Positions 17,451 through 27,275 are shown, counted from the first letter of the stretch. The stretch: 64,000 nucleotides of DNA from an uncultured Clostridia bacterium (GCA_944372575.1 CALVZS010000004.1:48926-112925), one strand, 5' to 3'. Notes: generated from the letters alone by a model not told the origin. A program made the numbers and translations.

Positions 17451-18071
17451 ATGGACGGACTTGATCTGGAGCGCAAATATGCCGCACACGGCTTTCTTGC
17501 CGTCGCGGGCGCGGACGAGGTGGGCAGAGGCCCCCTCGCCGGCCCCGTGGTGTGCGCGGCGGTCATCCTCCCGCTCGAGGAGGAGAAGCGCATCTTCGGC
17601 ATTGACGACTCCAAGCGGCTCTCCCCCAAAAAGAGGGAGGAGATTGCCGCCCGCATCCGCGGCGGGGCGCGCGCCTGGGCGGTGGAGGAGGTCTCCGCCG
17701 CCGTCATCGACGAGATCAACATCCTGCAGGCGACGCGGCTGTGCATGAAGCGCGCCGTCGAAAAACTTGTACCGCCCGCGGACATGGTGCTCACGGACGG
17801 CAACATGACGCTGGATATTTCGCTTCCGCAGCGCGCCATCGTCAAAGGGGACGCCCTCGTCGCCAGCATCGGCGCGGCGAGCATTCTCGCCAAGGTGTAC
17901 CGGGACGCGCTCATGCGTGAATATGCCGCGTGCTATCCCGAGTACGCCTTCGAGCGCAACGCGGGCTACGGCACGGCGGCGCACATCGCCGCCATCCGGG
18001 AGGTGGGGATATGCCCGATCCATCGCAGGACGTTCGTAACAAAATTCTGGGACGGAAAGCTGAGGCCATGA
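17451..18071 (+). CDS. rnhB: Ribonuclease HII
   Basis: A 206-residue RNase HII that cuts RNA in RNA-DNA hybrids and at misincorporated ribonucleotides. The catalytic acids are visible in AGADEVGRGPLAGPVV (Asp and Glu) and in MVLTDGN (Asp), with the DDSKRLSPKKRE block between them and the C-terminal HRRTF end typical of the family. It follows rbgA directly, an arrangement common in Bacillota, and overlaps the next gene. Confidence 0.95.
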   Translation: MDGLDLERKYAAHGFLAVAGADEVGRGPLAGPVVCAAVILPLEEEKRIFGIDDSKRLSPKKREEIAARIRGGARAWAVEEVSAAVIDEINILQATRLCMKRAVEKLVPPADMVLTDGNMTLDISLPQRAIVKGDALVASIGAASILAKVYRDALMREYAACYPEYAFERNAGYGTAAHIAAIREVGICPIHRRTFVTKFWDGKLRP

Positions 18072-18385
18072 CGGCGCGCTTTTTGAAGCGCCGCGGCTAT
18101 CGCATCGTCGAAAAAAACTTCGTCACGCCCTTCGGCGAGGCGGACATCATCGCCCGCGCGAAGGACGGGACCTATTGTTTTGTGGAAGTCAAGGCGCGCA
18201 CGGGGGATCCCATGGTCTCGCCCGTGGAGGCCGTGACGCCCAAAAAACAGGCGCGTTATCGCAAAATCGCGCTGACGTTCTGCGCAAAACTCGGCCGTGA
18301 AGTCCCCGTCCGCTTCGACATCGCCGCCGTGCTCAACGGAAAACTGGAATATTTTGAGAACGCGTTTTCGGGAGGGGAGGGATGA
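18011..18385 (+). CDS. YraN / UPF0102 family nuclease-like protein
   Basis: A 124-residue protein of the UPF0102 family, which has a PD-(D/E)xK-like core and is usually found next to rnhB. The core is GYRIVEKNFVTPFGEADIIARAKD, then YCFVEVKARTGD holding the E-x-K pair. I chose the ATG at 18011 because homologs carry a GRK(G)E helix before the core, here ILGRKAEAMTARFL, and a start at 18068 would lose it. The choice makes a 61-base overlap with rnhB in another frame. A GTGGGG lies just before the start. Function in the cell is unknown. Confidence 0.85.
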   Translation: MPDPSQDVRNKILGRKAEAMTARFLKRRGYRIVEKNFVTPFGEADIIARAKDGTYCFVEVKARTGDPMVSPVEAVTPKKQARYRKIALTFCAKLGREVPVRFDIAAVLNGKLEYFENAFSGGEG

Positions 18386-19278
18386 AGCGCTACCCGCTCG
18401 CGCGCGATCTCGGTCTCTGGCGGTATTTTTCTCCGCCCCTGTCCCGCCCCGCGCTCGCGCTCGCCCATGTGTTCCAGCCCCTGCTCCCCAAGGGGCTGCA
18501 CGGCGGGCGCGTCAGCGTTTCGCCCGTGACGTTTGCGGGAAATCCGAAAACGTGCTGCCTTCTCTCGGAAAAGGGCGCGCAGGGAGAATTGCCCTGCCTT
18601 ATCTATTTTCATGGCGGCGGGTTCGTGTACGGTGCGGCGCGCCATCATTACCGGAACGCCGCGGCGTATGCCGCCGGGGCGGGGTGCCGCGTCCTGTTCG
18701 TCGGCTATCCGCTCGCCCCGCGGGCGAAGTACCCTGAAATTTTTTCCGCCTGCCTCGCGGCGTACCGCGGCGCCGTGCAGGATGCCGCCGCGCTCGGCAT
18801 CGACCGGGAGTGCATCGCCGTGGGCGGGGACTCGGCGGGCGGGTTCCTGGCTGCCGACGTCGTCCTGCGCGCAGGGGAGGAGGGGCTTGCCGCGCCCTGC
18901 TTTGCCATGCTCGTCTATCCCGTCGTCGGGGGCGGGGATACGCCGTCCATGCGTGCCTTTCCCGATACGCCCATGTGGAACGCCCGCGCAAACCGCACAA
19001 TGTGGCAATACGTCGGGGCGCAGCCCTCCCTTGCATCGCATGATCTGTCCGCCTTTCCCTCCGCCTACCTCGAGACGGCGCAGTTCGACTGCCTGCACGA
19101 CGAGGGGATAAACTTTGCGCGTGCGCTGCGCGGGGCGGGCGTTGAAGTCCTCCTCAACGAGACGCGCGGGACAATGCACGGCTTTGACATCGCCGGCAAC
19201 AGCCGGGCGGCGCAGGAAGCCCTGTCGGCGCGCGTTTCGGCGCTGCGGGCGGGCTTTGCGCGGGGACGGCAGCAGTAG
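18382..19278 (+). CDS. Alpha/beta hydrolase, hormone-sensitive-lipase-like esterase
   Basis: A 298-residue HSL-type carboxylesterase. The oxyanion-hole motif HGGG is in YFHGGGFVYGAARHHY near residue 75, the nucleophile serine is in VGGDSAGGFLAADV near residue 150 and the catalytic His near residue 265 is in GTMHGFDIAGNS. No signal peptide, so cytosolic. Substrate unknown. ATG overlaps the yraN stop by four bases, so it is the last gene of the rbgA-rnhB-yraN unit; why an esterase sits there is not clear. Confidence 0.88.
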   Translation: MKRYPLARDLGLWRYFSPPLSRPALALAHVFQPLLPKGLHGGRVSVSPVTFAGNPKTCCLLSEKGAQGELPCLIYFHGGGFVYGAARHHYRNAAAYAAGAGCRVLFVGYPLAPRAKYPEIFSACLAAYRGAVQDAAALGIDRECIAVGGDSAGGFLAADVVLRAGEEGLAAPCFAMLVYPVVGGGDTPSMRAFPDTPMWNARANRTMWQYVGAQPSLASHDLSAFPSAYLETAQFDCLHDEGINFARALRGAGVEVLLNETRGTMHGFDIAGNSRAAQEALSARVSALRAGFARGRQQ

Positions 19279-19281
19279 GGG

Positions 19282-19322
19282 CGTGCGCCTTCGGGAAAAA
19301 TCCGACGGGCGCGCGTTTTTTT
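19282..19322 (+). terminator. Terminator after the esterase gene
   Basis: CGTGCGCC at 19282-19289 pairs, with one G-T wobble, with GGCGCGCG at 19308-19315, followed by seven T. Confidence 0.6.
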
Positions 19323-19351
19323 CAAATCGTGAAAATGGCGCGCGGCAGGGG

Positions 19352-19380
19352 TTGCCATTTGCGCCGTAAAATGGTATAAT
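19352..19380 (+). promoter_or_regulatory. Promoter of the DUF4011 helicase gene
   Basis: TTGCCA at 19352-19357, 17-base spacer, TATAAT at 19375-19380 preceded by TGG (extended -10). Leader about 65 bases, with GGAGAGGAGCAG before the ATG at 19452. Confidence 0.82.
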
Positions 19381-19451
19381 GAAAGGGAAAAACAACAATA
19401 CTCCTCCGGGTGTGCGGCGCGGCCGCAGGAACGGCGGGGGAGAGGAGCAGT

Positions 19452-22400
19452 ATGGCAACGAAAAAGACAAAAGTGACTGACAAAAACAACTTCTCGCTGG
19501 AGCCGCATTTTCCGCGCTATGTGGGGTATGCGGATTATTTTCTCTCCACGCCCGTCTCCGTTCAGGTGCGCAACGACTTTTCGGAGACCGTGACGCTGCA
19601 GGTCTCCATCGAGAGCGAATCGGGACTGCTCATCCCCTATGAAACGCAGGCGGAGGTTCCCTTTGAGAGCGCGGTCGAACTGACGGCGGAGGGGATCTTC
19701 TCGCCCCTTCTGCTCGCCGAGAACGACGAGCTGCGCGTCTGCCCCGTTACCGTCACGGCGCGGCTGGAGGGCAAGGCGGTGGCAAGCGCCTCCGCCGAGA
19801 TCTGCGCCCTGCCCTTTGACTGGTGGGAGGGGCTGGAGGGCAACGCCGAGCGCCTCGCCGTGTTCGTGCGTCCGCGCCTTGCCGACTGCGCCGCCGTGCT
19901 TGCCGATGCGGGCAAACGGCTGAAAAAATGGAACAAGAGCGCGGAATTTTACGGCTATACCGGAACGGACAAGAACACGGTGCGCCAGATCGCCGCTGCG
20001 ATCTATGCCGCCGTCAAAGCGGCGGGCATTGAAAAGGAGGGGGAGAGCGACTTCTCCGCCCCCCTGTGCGTCGCGCGGCCCGGCTCCGTTCTCAAGGACA
20101 GGGCGGCTTCCTCCGCCGAACTTGCCGTGTTCCTCGCCGCGTGTTTTGAAGCGGCGCGGCTCAATCCCGTGCTCGCCGTCGGCAAAAACAGCATCGCCGT
20201 CGGCGTATGGCTGTACGAGAGCTGCTTTCTCGATACCGTCACGGACGATGCGGAGATCGTGGGCAAATATGTCTCCGAGGGTATCAACAATTTAAGTTTC
20301 TTCGACGTGGAGGACATCTATCCCTCCTCCAACGCGGCGTTCACCCCGTCGGAGGGGCATTTCCGCCAGAAACTGGCGGGCGGTGCCTATGAATACTTTG
20401 TGGACATCCGCCGCTGCCGCATGGGCGGCGTGCGTTCCTGCCCCGCCCGCGGAAAGGGGCTCAAGGGATATGAACTGTTAAAAGAGGAGGAGATGTCGGT
20501 CGATGCGGCGCCCGCGCCCATCCCCGCATTCCGCCGCCTCAAGCTGGACGGCAAACAGCCCAAGAACAAGCAGTGGGAGCGCCGGCTGCTCGACCTCACG
20601 ACCAAGAACGCGCTGCTCAATTTCAACGGCAGGAATGCCGTACACCTCTATGAGGCGGGGGCGGACGAGCTGTACGCGCTTCTGCTCGAGCGCGGCGGGA
20701 TGCGCCTGAAGGGGGAGAACGCGCCCGAGGATGCGCCGCCCTTCGGCGGGATGCTCGCCCGCCAGCGCAGGGAACTTGTCCTGCTCGAGCAGAACAAGGG
20801 CATCCTGCGTGCCTATGAGGACAACAAGACGACGGCGGAGACGGCGAACCGCCTCATGCGCCGCAACCGCGAGGCGGAGGAGGAGACGGGGGCAAAGGTC
20901 TTGTATCTCGCCTTCGGCTTTCTGCGCTATACGGGGGAGGACGGCGCTACGCGCTACGCGCCCCTTGTCCTGGCGCCCGCGCGCATCGGCCGCGCCAAGG
21001 GAAACGAGGATTTCTCCGTCAGTCTCTCGCCCGATGAGGGGTATTCGGTCAATTCCACGCTGCTCGAATTTTTAAAGCAGGAATTCAATATCGACGTGCG
21101 CGGCCTGGGCGGCGACGTGGGCGCGCTCAAGATCGCCGAGATCCTTGCCATGGTGCGCGCGGAGACGGCAAACATGAAGGGCTGGGACGTCGTGACCGAC
21201 GTATATCTTGCCGCCTTCTCCTTCCAGAGCTATCTCATGTGGAACGACATCCGCAACCACATCGGAGAGCTGTCCAAGAACGCCATCGTCTCGGCGTTCA
21301 TGAACAACCGCATGGAGCGGCTGGAAGTGCCGGCTCCGCCCGAGGAGGACGAGGGCGACCCCTGTGAAGTACTGCTGCCCCTTCCTTCGGACAGCTCGCA
21401 GTATTCCGCCGTTGCGCTCTCGGGCGCGGGGGCGAGTTTCGTGCTGCACGGCCCGCCCGGAACGGGCAAGAGCCAGACCATCACCAACATCATCGCCAAC
21501 GCGCTCTCGGACGGCAAGCGCGTGCTCTTCGTCGCCGAAAAGAAGGCGGCGCTCGACGTCGTCAAAAAGCGGCTCGATGCCGTCGGCATCGGCGACTTCT
21601 GCCTGGAGCTGCACTCCAACAAGACGGACAAAACGGACGTACTGCGCCGGCTGGAGCAGACGCTCGCGCTTGCAAAAGAGGAGGACGTATCCGGCTTTGC
21701 CGACCGCGCCAAGGATCTCGTTGCCCTGCGCGAGGAACTCAAGGCGCCCATGCGCGCCCTGCACCTCAAGCGCCGGCTGGGCATCTCCGTCTATCAGGCC
21801 ATCCTCCTGTATCTGAAGAACAAGAGTGCGCCCGACATCCTCGACATCGAGAGTTCCTTCTACGATTCGCTCACGGAGGAAAAACTCTCCGAGTGCCGCC
21901 GCATGATCCTCTCCGCCGCCGCAGCCGCCAAGGAGTGCGGCGGGGTGAAGAATTCTCCCTTCGAGAACGTCAATCTCACGCAGTATTCGCAGACGCTGCG
22001 CGACAAACTCTTCTGCGCGTGCGAGGTCATGCTTGCCGAGATCAAGCACCTCAAGGCATTTCTGGCGCTCTTTCTGGAGTTTTACCGCCAGAAGATCTCC
22101 ACCCTCACGCTGCGCAAGATCCGCGCGCTCTCCGAGCTGGCGCAGCGGATGGCGGCGGGAACGTACGACAAGTACTTCATGGGCGTGGACGAGGCGGAGT
22201 TCTATATCTTCTTCAACGCGAACAAGCGCCTCGATACCTGCCTCGAGTATTACTATAAGCAGTTCAAGACGCTCATCGACCTGGACAAAGAGCTTCCCGA
22301 ACTCAAAAAAGTGTGCGAGCAGGGGGGCGACTGGCGGCTTAACCGCACGGCAAAGGCGGTGGCAAAGCGGCTGGACAAGGCGTCCCTGCGTGCGCTGGAT

Positions 22401-25067
22401 GAGAAGGACGTCCCCAAGTTTTTGGAGACGCTGGTGGATATCTATGCCGCGATGGGGCGGGTGACGGGCAACACGCAGCTCTCCCGCGCCTTTGTCGACC
22501 GCGCGGGGCGCATCAACTTCAAGAAGCGCGCCGACTTTCTTGCCGATCTCTCCGATCTGCACGCGCGCGCCGCTGCGGTCTTTATGGATTACAATCCGGA
22601 TGCCTTCAACGGTATGTGCATCCGCGCGACGAGCGGCTACACGGCGCCCGTGCTCGAGGGATATCTGAAGGCGGCGGAGAGCTGGCACCTTGCGCAAGAC
22701 TCCTTCCTCACGATCACCAATGCCGACCGCGACAAGATCAAGGAGGAGGATGTCCTCGACTACTTCTCCTCCAAGGCGAGCGCCCTCATCGACAATATCG
22801 ATATGCTCCCCAACTGGTGTATGTACCGCGCCACGGCGGTGCGTCTCTCCGAACTGGGGCTGAACTTCATCACGGACGCCCTCGAGAGCGGGCGCTTCCG
22901 CACCGACAACGTGCTTGCGGGCTTTGAAAAGAATGTCTACCGCAACTTTCTGGAGATCAACATTCCCGCCGATCCCGCGCTCTCGCGCATGACGGTGGGG
23001 ACGCTGGAGGAGACGGTGGAGAAGTTCCGCCTCATGTGGGACGACTTCGCCCGCCTCACCCGCGAACACATCCGCGCACAGCTCATCTCCCGCCTGCCTG
23101 CGGCGGACGGGGAGGGGAGCCTCTCGGTAGAACTGAGCACCTTTACCCGCTTTTCCAAGAGCAACCTGCGCGGCGCAGGGCTGCGCGCCATGTTTGCCGA
23201 GATCCCCACGCTTCTGGGCGTGGTGGCGCCCTGTATGCTCATGAGCCCCATCACGGTGGCGCAGTATCTGCAGCCCGTTGCCGATCAGTTCGACCTCGTC
23301 ATCTTCGACGAGGCGTCCCAGATGTCCACGGCGGAGGCGGTCGGCTCCATCGCGCGCGCCAAGGCGGCGATTGTGGTGGGCGACCCCAAGCAGCTGCCGC
23401 CCACGGCCTTCTTCCATGCCGCCTATGTGGACGAGGAGAACCTGGAGAACGAGGACCTGGAGAGCGTGCTCGACGACTGCCTCGCACTCGGGATGCCCGA
23501 GCGGCACCTCATCTGGCACTATCGCAGCAAGCACGAGAGCCTTATCGCCTTCTCCAACAGTATGTACTATGACAACCGCCTGTGTACCTTCCCGTCCCCC
23601 GATGCGATGGACAGCCGCGTCAGGCTCGTCCTCGTGGACGGCACATACGACCGCGGCTTCACCAAGCGCAACCGCAAGGAGGCGGAGGCGCTTGTCGCCG
23701 AGGTCGTGCGCAGGCTGTCCGATCCCGTCCTCTCCAAGTCGAGCATGGGCATCGTCACCTTCTCCGGCGCCCAGCGCGACGACATCGAGCGCCTCCTCAC
23801 CAAGGAGATCATTGCCCGCCACCTCGACGCCGCGGCGTACGACAGGGAGGAGCCCCTCTTCGTCAAGAACCTCGAGAACGTGCAGGGCGATGAGCGCGAC
23901 GTCATCCTCTTCTCCGTCTGCTACGGCCCGGACAGCACGGGCAGGGTGTCCCTCAACTTCGGCCCCCTCAACCAGGCGGGCGGCTGGCGCCGGCTCAACG
24001 TCGCCGTCTCGCGCGCCCGGGAGGAGATGCTCGTGTTCTCCACGATGACCTCTCCCATGATCGACCTCGCCAAGACGTCCTCCAAGGGCGTGGCGGGGCT
24101 GAAGGCCTTCCTCGAATTTGCCGAAAAGGGCAGGACGACGCTCGCCGCGCCCTCCGCATCCGTGCGCACGGGGGCGGGCATCGGAAAATATATCGCCGAG
24201 GAACTTTCCACCTACGGCTATGAGTGCCGCTATGACGTGGGCGCCTCCGACTTCAAAGTGGACGTCGCCGTCGTCGATCCCAAGAACAGGCACCGCTTCA
24301 TCCTGGCGGTGCTGTGTGACGGCGCCGATCAGTTCTCCGTCAAGGATCGCAATATCCTGCAGGTGCAGACGCTCAAGCGCGGCAACTGGAACGTCGTGCG
24401 CGTCAACAGCGTCAACTATTACAACAATCCCAAGCGGGAGGTCAAGCGCATCAAGGACGTCCTTGACCGTCTGACGGGTGCGGACACGCATTCGGGCAGC
24501 TGGATCTCCAAGTGGTCAAAGCCGTACAAGGCGGTCAGGGCGACGGGAACGGAGGTGGCGGCATTTATCACGGGCGGCGAGAACGACGCCGCCGTCATGG
24601 CGCGCCTGAAGGAGATCGTCGCCGCGGAGGAGCCCATCTCCCGCGCCTTCCTCAAAAAGCGCTGCCTTGCGACGTTCGGCATTTCCAAGAGCGGCGCCAA
24701 AGTGGAGGCGCGGCTGGACGCGCTCATCGACGGGTGCGCCTTCCGCCGCGATCGCGTGATGAACGTGGACTATTTCTACAAGAATCCGCGCGCCATCGAG
24801 ATCGGCAAGTTCCGTACGGAGGGGGAGAACGCCGTCAGAAGGAGCGGGGATGACCTTACCGTCTACGAGGTGGTCTCCGTGGTCAAGGCGGCGCTCGGCG
24901 AGCGCGTCGCGCTGTACATGGACGAGTTGTGTGCGCTGCTTGCGGACGTGTTCCCGGCCGTCAAACAGGGGGAGCGCTTCCAGAGCTTCCTGCGCGACTG
25001 CATCTCCTACGGCGAGGAGAAGGGGCTGTTCGTGCGTTCCGTCTCCGACCGCATCTCGCTGGCGTGA
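19452..25067 (+). CDS. Large DUF4011-type superfamily I helicase with degenerate nuclease-like domain
   Basis: A 1871-residue protein. Residues 1-360 form a beta-rich N-terminal region. DUF4011 begins near 370 with WERRLLDLTTKNALLNFNGR. The helicase shows Walker A GPPGTGKS at 667, Walker B IFDEASQM at about 1286, motif III GDPKQLPPTAFF and motif VI NVAVSRAREEM near 1520. A region at about 1578-1640 resembles the Vsr/MTES_1575 nuclease fold (VDVAVVDP, then AVLCDG), but the usual acidic residue before CDG is Leu here. A DUF3320-like end follows with EEPISRAFLKKRC. Related helicases occur in some anti-phage loci, but no defence genes flank it; the role is unproven. Confidence 0.85.
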   Translation: MATKKTKVTDKNNFSLEPHFPRYVGYADYFLSTPVSVQVRNDFSETVTLQVSIESESGLLIPYETQAEVPFESAVELTAEGIFSPLLLAENDELRVCPVTVTARLEGKAVASASAEICALPFDWWEGLEGNAERLAVFVRPRLADCAAVLADAGKRLKKWNKSAEFYGYTGTDKNTVRQIAAAIYAAVKAAGIEKEGESDFSAPLCVARPGSVLKDRAASSAELAVFLAACFEAARLNPVLAVGKNSIAVGVWLYESCFLDTVTDDAEIVGKYVSEGINNLSFFDVEDIYPSSNAAFTPSEGHFRQKLAGGAYEYFVDIRRCRMGGVRSCPARGKGLKGYELLKEEEMSVDAAPAPIPAFRRLKLDGKQPKNKQWERRLLDLTTKNALLNFNGRNAVHLYEAGADELYALLLERGGMRLKGENAPEDAPPFGGMLARQRRELVLLEQNKGILRAYEDNKTTAETANRLMRRNREAEEETGAKVLYLAFGFLRYTGEDGATRYAPLVLAPARIGRAKGNEDFSVSLSPDEGYSVNSTLLEFLKQEFNIDVRGLGGDVGALKIAEILAMVRAETANMKGWDVVTDVYLAAFSFQSYLMWNDIRNHIGELSKNAIVSAFMNNRMERLEVPAPPEEDEGDPCEVLLPLPSDSSQYSAVALSGAGASFVLHGPPGTGKSQTITNIIANALSDGKRVLFVAEKKAALDVVKKRLDAVGIGDFCLELHSNKTDKTDVLRRLEQTLALAKEEDVSGFADRAKDLVALREELKAPMRALHLKRRLGISVYQAILLYLKNKSAPDILDIESSFYDSLTEEKLSECRRMILSAAAAAKECGGVKNSPFENVNLTQYSQTLRDKLFCACEVMLAEIKHLKAFLALFLEFYRQKISTLTLRKIRALSELAQRMAAGTYDKYFMGVDEAEFYIFFNANKRLDTCLEYYYKQFKTLIDLDKELPELKKVCEQGGDWRLNRTAKAVAKRLDKASLRALDEKDVPKFLETLVDIYAAMGRVTGNTQLSRAFVDRAGRINFKKRADFLADLSDLHARAAAVFMDYNPDAFNGMCIRATSGYTAPVLEGYLKAAESWHLAQDSFLTITNADRDKIKEEDVLDYFSSKASALIDNIDMLPNWCMYRATAVRLSELGLNFITDALESGRFRTDNVLAGFEKNVYRNFLEINIPADPALSRMTVGTLEETVEKFRLMWDDFARLTREHIRAQLISRLPAADGEGSLSVELSTFTRFSKSNLRGAGLRAMFAEIPTLLGVVAPCMLMSPITVAQYLQPVADQFDLVIFDEASQMSTAEAVGSIARAKAAIVVGDPKQLPPTAFFHAAYVDEENLENEDLESVLDDCLALGMPERHLIWHYRSKHESLIAFSNSMYYDNRLCTFPSPDAMDSRVRLVLVDGTYDRGFTKRNRKEAEALVAEVVRRLSDPVLSKSSMGIVTFSGAQRDDIERLLTKEIIARHLDAAAYDREEPLFVKNLENVQGDERDVILFSVCYGPDSTGRVSLNFGPLNQAGGWRRLNVAVSRAREEMLVFSTMTSPMIDLAKTSSKGVAGLKAFLEFAEKGRTTLAAPSASVRTGAGIGKYIAEELSTYGYECRYDVGASDFKVDVAVVDPKNRHRFILAVLCDGADQFSVKDRNILQVQTLKRGNWNVVRVNSVNYYNNPKREVKRIKDVLDRLTGADTHSGSWISKWSKPYKAVRATGTEVAAFITGGENDAAVMARLKEIVAAEEPISRAFLKKRCLATFGISKSGAKVEARLDALIDGCAFRRDRVMNVDYFYKNPRAIEIGKFRTEGENAVRRSGDDLTVYEVVSVVKAALGERVALYMDELCALLADVFPAVKQGERFQSFLRDCISYGEEKGLFVRSVSDRISLA

Positions 25068-25086
25068 AGCAACCGGCGTGAAACGA

Positions 25087-25115
25087 TTGACATTATACAC
25101 GGAGTATGCTACCAT
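25087..25115 (+). promoter_or_regulatory. Probable promoter of the potassium uptake genes
   Basis: TTGACA at 25087-25092, 17-base spacer, TACCAT at 25110-25115; the -10 matches four of six bases. The leader is about 40 bases with GAGAGGAG before the ATG at 25164. Confidence 0.6.
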
Positions 25116-25163
25116 GGAGCGGTCGGGGTGCCGGGAGCGGCAAACCCCGCGCGAGAGGAGTAC

Positions 25164-26519
25164 ATGAAATTTAAGGTCAAACGGAGAATGAGCGTCTGGC
25201 GGTATCTCGCATTGGGGTATCTGCTGCTCATTCTCTTTGGCAGTTTTTTGCTGATGCTGCCCTTTGCCAAGCAGAGCGGAGAGTGGGGGACGTTTGCGGA
25301 CTACGTCGACGGCCTGTTTACGGCGACCTCCGCCACCTGCGTCACGGGGCTGACGCCCGTCGTCACAGCCGACCACTGGACGACCTTCGGGCATGTCGTC
25401 ATCCTCTGTCTCATCCAGATCGGCGGTCTCGGTTTTACCACACTCGTCTCCATTCTCTTTATGGCGATCGGCGGGAAGAGCTTCGGGCTGTATGAGCGCA
25501 CAGCGATGGTTCAGTCGGTGGGGGAGAGCAAACTCACCGGCGTCAAGACACTCGTCAAGCGCATCCTTCTGGGAACGCTCATCTTTGAGGCGGCGGGGGC
25601 GCTGCTGCTGATGATCCGTTTTATCCCGGATCACGGCCCGATCGGCATCTGGTACGGCGTGTTTCATTCCATCTCGGCGTTCTGCAATGCGGGTTTTGAC
25701 ATCATCGGCCCCGTCTCCCTCGTCGACTATGCGCGCGACCCGCTCGTCTCCCTCGTCATCTGTTTTCTCATTATCATCGGGGGACTGGGCTTCTGTGTCT
25801 GGGGCAACATTGCGGACAGCAGGGGCAATCCCCGCAAATTTTCCTTCTATACGCGGCTGGCGCTGACGGGAACGGCGGTGCTGCTCTTTGTCGGCACGGT
25901 GCTCTTCATGGTGTTTGAGTGGAATAATCCCAATTATGCGGGCTTCACCTTCGGGGATAAGCTGCTGTGCTCCTTTTTCAACGCGACCACGGCGCGCACG
26001 GCGGGATATTTTACCACCCCGCCCGAGTCGCTCTCCAACAGCGGTACCCTTCTGATGATCATTTTAATGTTCATCGGCGCGTGCTCGGGCTCCACGGGCG
26101 GCGGCGTCAAGGTGAGCACCTTCACCGTCATCATGATGGGCATGATCAGCGTCATGCGCGGCAAGCGGGACATCACTATCGGCAAACGCCGCATCGATCA
26201 GAGCGTGCTCTCACAGGCGCTCGCCGTCTTTGTCGCCTATCTCGTGCTCACCATCACGGCGACGCTGCTCATCAACGCCATTGAACCGGACGCCGTCGCC
26301 TCCTTTGCCGCGGTCATGTTTGAAACGGTCTCTGCGATCGGCACGGTGGGGCTGACGCAGGCGCTCACGGCGAAGGTCTCGATCGTATCCGAATTTATCC
26401 TTATCGTGCTCATGTACCTGGGGCGGGTGGGCATTCTGACGTTCGCCTTTGCGCTCAAACGCAGAAAGAAGAGCGAGGCGGCGGTGCGCCGCCCCGTGGA
26501 TACGGTGTTCATCGGATAA
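25164..26519 (+). CDS. ktrB: KtrB/TrkH-type potassium uptake channel subunit
   Basis: A 451-residue membrane protein of KtrB size, four M1-P-M2 repeats. The four selectivity loops are visible: SATCVTGLTPV near residue 60, SAFCNAGFD near 175, NATTARTAGYF near 270 and SAIGTVGLTQ near 390. The gating loop with small residues is in IGACSGSTGGGVK. It moves K+ into the cell, driven by or coupled to Na+ and membrane potential. I chose the start MKFKVKRRM, just after GAGAGGAG. The regulatory subunit follows 69 bases later. Confidence 0.93.
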   Translation: MKFKVKRRMSVWRYLALGYLLLILFGSFLLMLPFAKQSGEWGTFADYVDGLFTATSATCVTGLTPVVTADHWTTFGHVVILCLIQIGGLGFTTLVSILFMAIGGKSFGLYERTAMVQSVGESKLTGVKTLVKRILLGTLIFEAAGALLLMIRFIPDHGPIGIWYGVFHSISAFCNAGFDIIGPVSLVDYARDPLVSLVICFLIIIGGLGFCVWGNIADSRGNPRKFSFYTRLALTGTAVLLFVGTVLFMVFEWNNPNYAGFTFGDKLLCSFFNATTARTAGYFTTPPESLSNSGTLLMIILMFIGACSGSTGGGVKVSTFTVIMMGMISVMRGKRDITIGKRRIDQSVLSQALAVFVAYLVLTITATLLINAIEPDAVASFAAVMFETVSAIGTVGLTQALTAKVSIVSEFILIVLMYLGRVGILTFAFALKRRKKSEAAVRRPVDTVFIG

Positions 26520-26588
26520 GCTGCGCGCGGCGCGCTTTCCGTCGGCAAATAACCGCGCCTGCGGCGCAAAATCAGACAGGAGAAGAGT

Positions 26589-27242
26589 ATGATTTCCATA
26601 TTACTGATCGGCATGGGAAAATTCGGCAGGACACTGGGCGAAAAACTGCTTGAGCTCGGGGACGAGGTGATGATCGTCGACAAGAGCGAGGACGTCATCA
26701 ATTCGCTCGCGCCCCGCTACACCAACGCGCTCATCGCCAACTGCATGAGCATGGACAATCTGGAGACGATGGACATTCCCTCCTTCGATGCGTGCATCGT
26801 TGCCATCGGCGAGGACTTCCAGGCATCGCTGGAGATCACGTCCAATCTGAAGGACTGCGGCGCCAAGAGGGTGGTCTCGCGCGCCACCACTGAGATCCAG
26901 CGCAAGTTCCTTTTGCGCGTGGGCGCGGATGAGGTCATCTATCCCGACGCCGACATTGCGGAGAAACTCGCCGTCCGGCTGAATACCGAGAACGTCATCA
27001 ATTTCGTCGATCTCGATTCGGAGTATTCCATCTTCGAGATCGCGCTGCCCAAGAAGTGGCTGAAGAAGTCGCTGGTAGAGATCAACCCGCGCGGACAGTA
27101 CGGCATGAACATCCTCACCATCAAAAACGGCGGGAACGTCATCTCCGCGCTGGACGGTTCGTACGTCTTTCAGGAGGGCGATCAGCTCCTCGTGTTCGGC
27201 AATACGGAGCGCCTGCTCGCTTTCACCAACAAACAGAAGTGA
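26589..27242 (+). CDS. ktrA: KtrA/TrkA-type potassium uptake regulatory subunit (RCK)
   Basis: A 217-residue single-RCK protein. The N-terminal Rossmann domain has the nucleotide loop LIGMGKFGRTLGEKL and the acidic ribose-binding end VMIVDKSED. RCK_C, the ligand-binding C-terminal subdomain, covers about residues 135-217. It forms the cytosolic ring that opens KtrB on binding ATP or similar nucleotides. One RCK domain and its size favour KtrA over two-domain TrkA. The gene is the second of a two-gene unit that ends at a strong terminator. Confidence 0.93.
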   Translation: MISILLIGMGKFGRTLGEKLLELGDEVMIVDKSEDVINSLAPRYTNALIANCMSMDNLETMDIPSFDACIVAIGEDFQASLEITSNLKDCGAKRVVSRATTEIQRKFLLRVGADEVIYPDADIAEKLAVRLNTENVINFVDLDSEYSIFEIALPKKWLKKSLVEINPRGQYGMNILTIKNGGNVISALDGSYVFQEGDQLLVFGNTERLLAFTNKQK

Positions 27243-27275
27243 CCGCGCGGCCGCTTTCACAAAAACTGATACACC

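Noticed and set aside
21072..24491. A 1139-codon minus-strand open frame under the helicase gene
   Set aside because: Low-complexity His/Arg/Gly composition; the plus strand carries all helicase motifs.
19452..25067. Defence island around the DUF4011 helicase
   Set aside because: Neighbours are an esterase and potassium uptake genes; no restriction, toxin, integrase or other defence gene is near.
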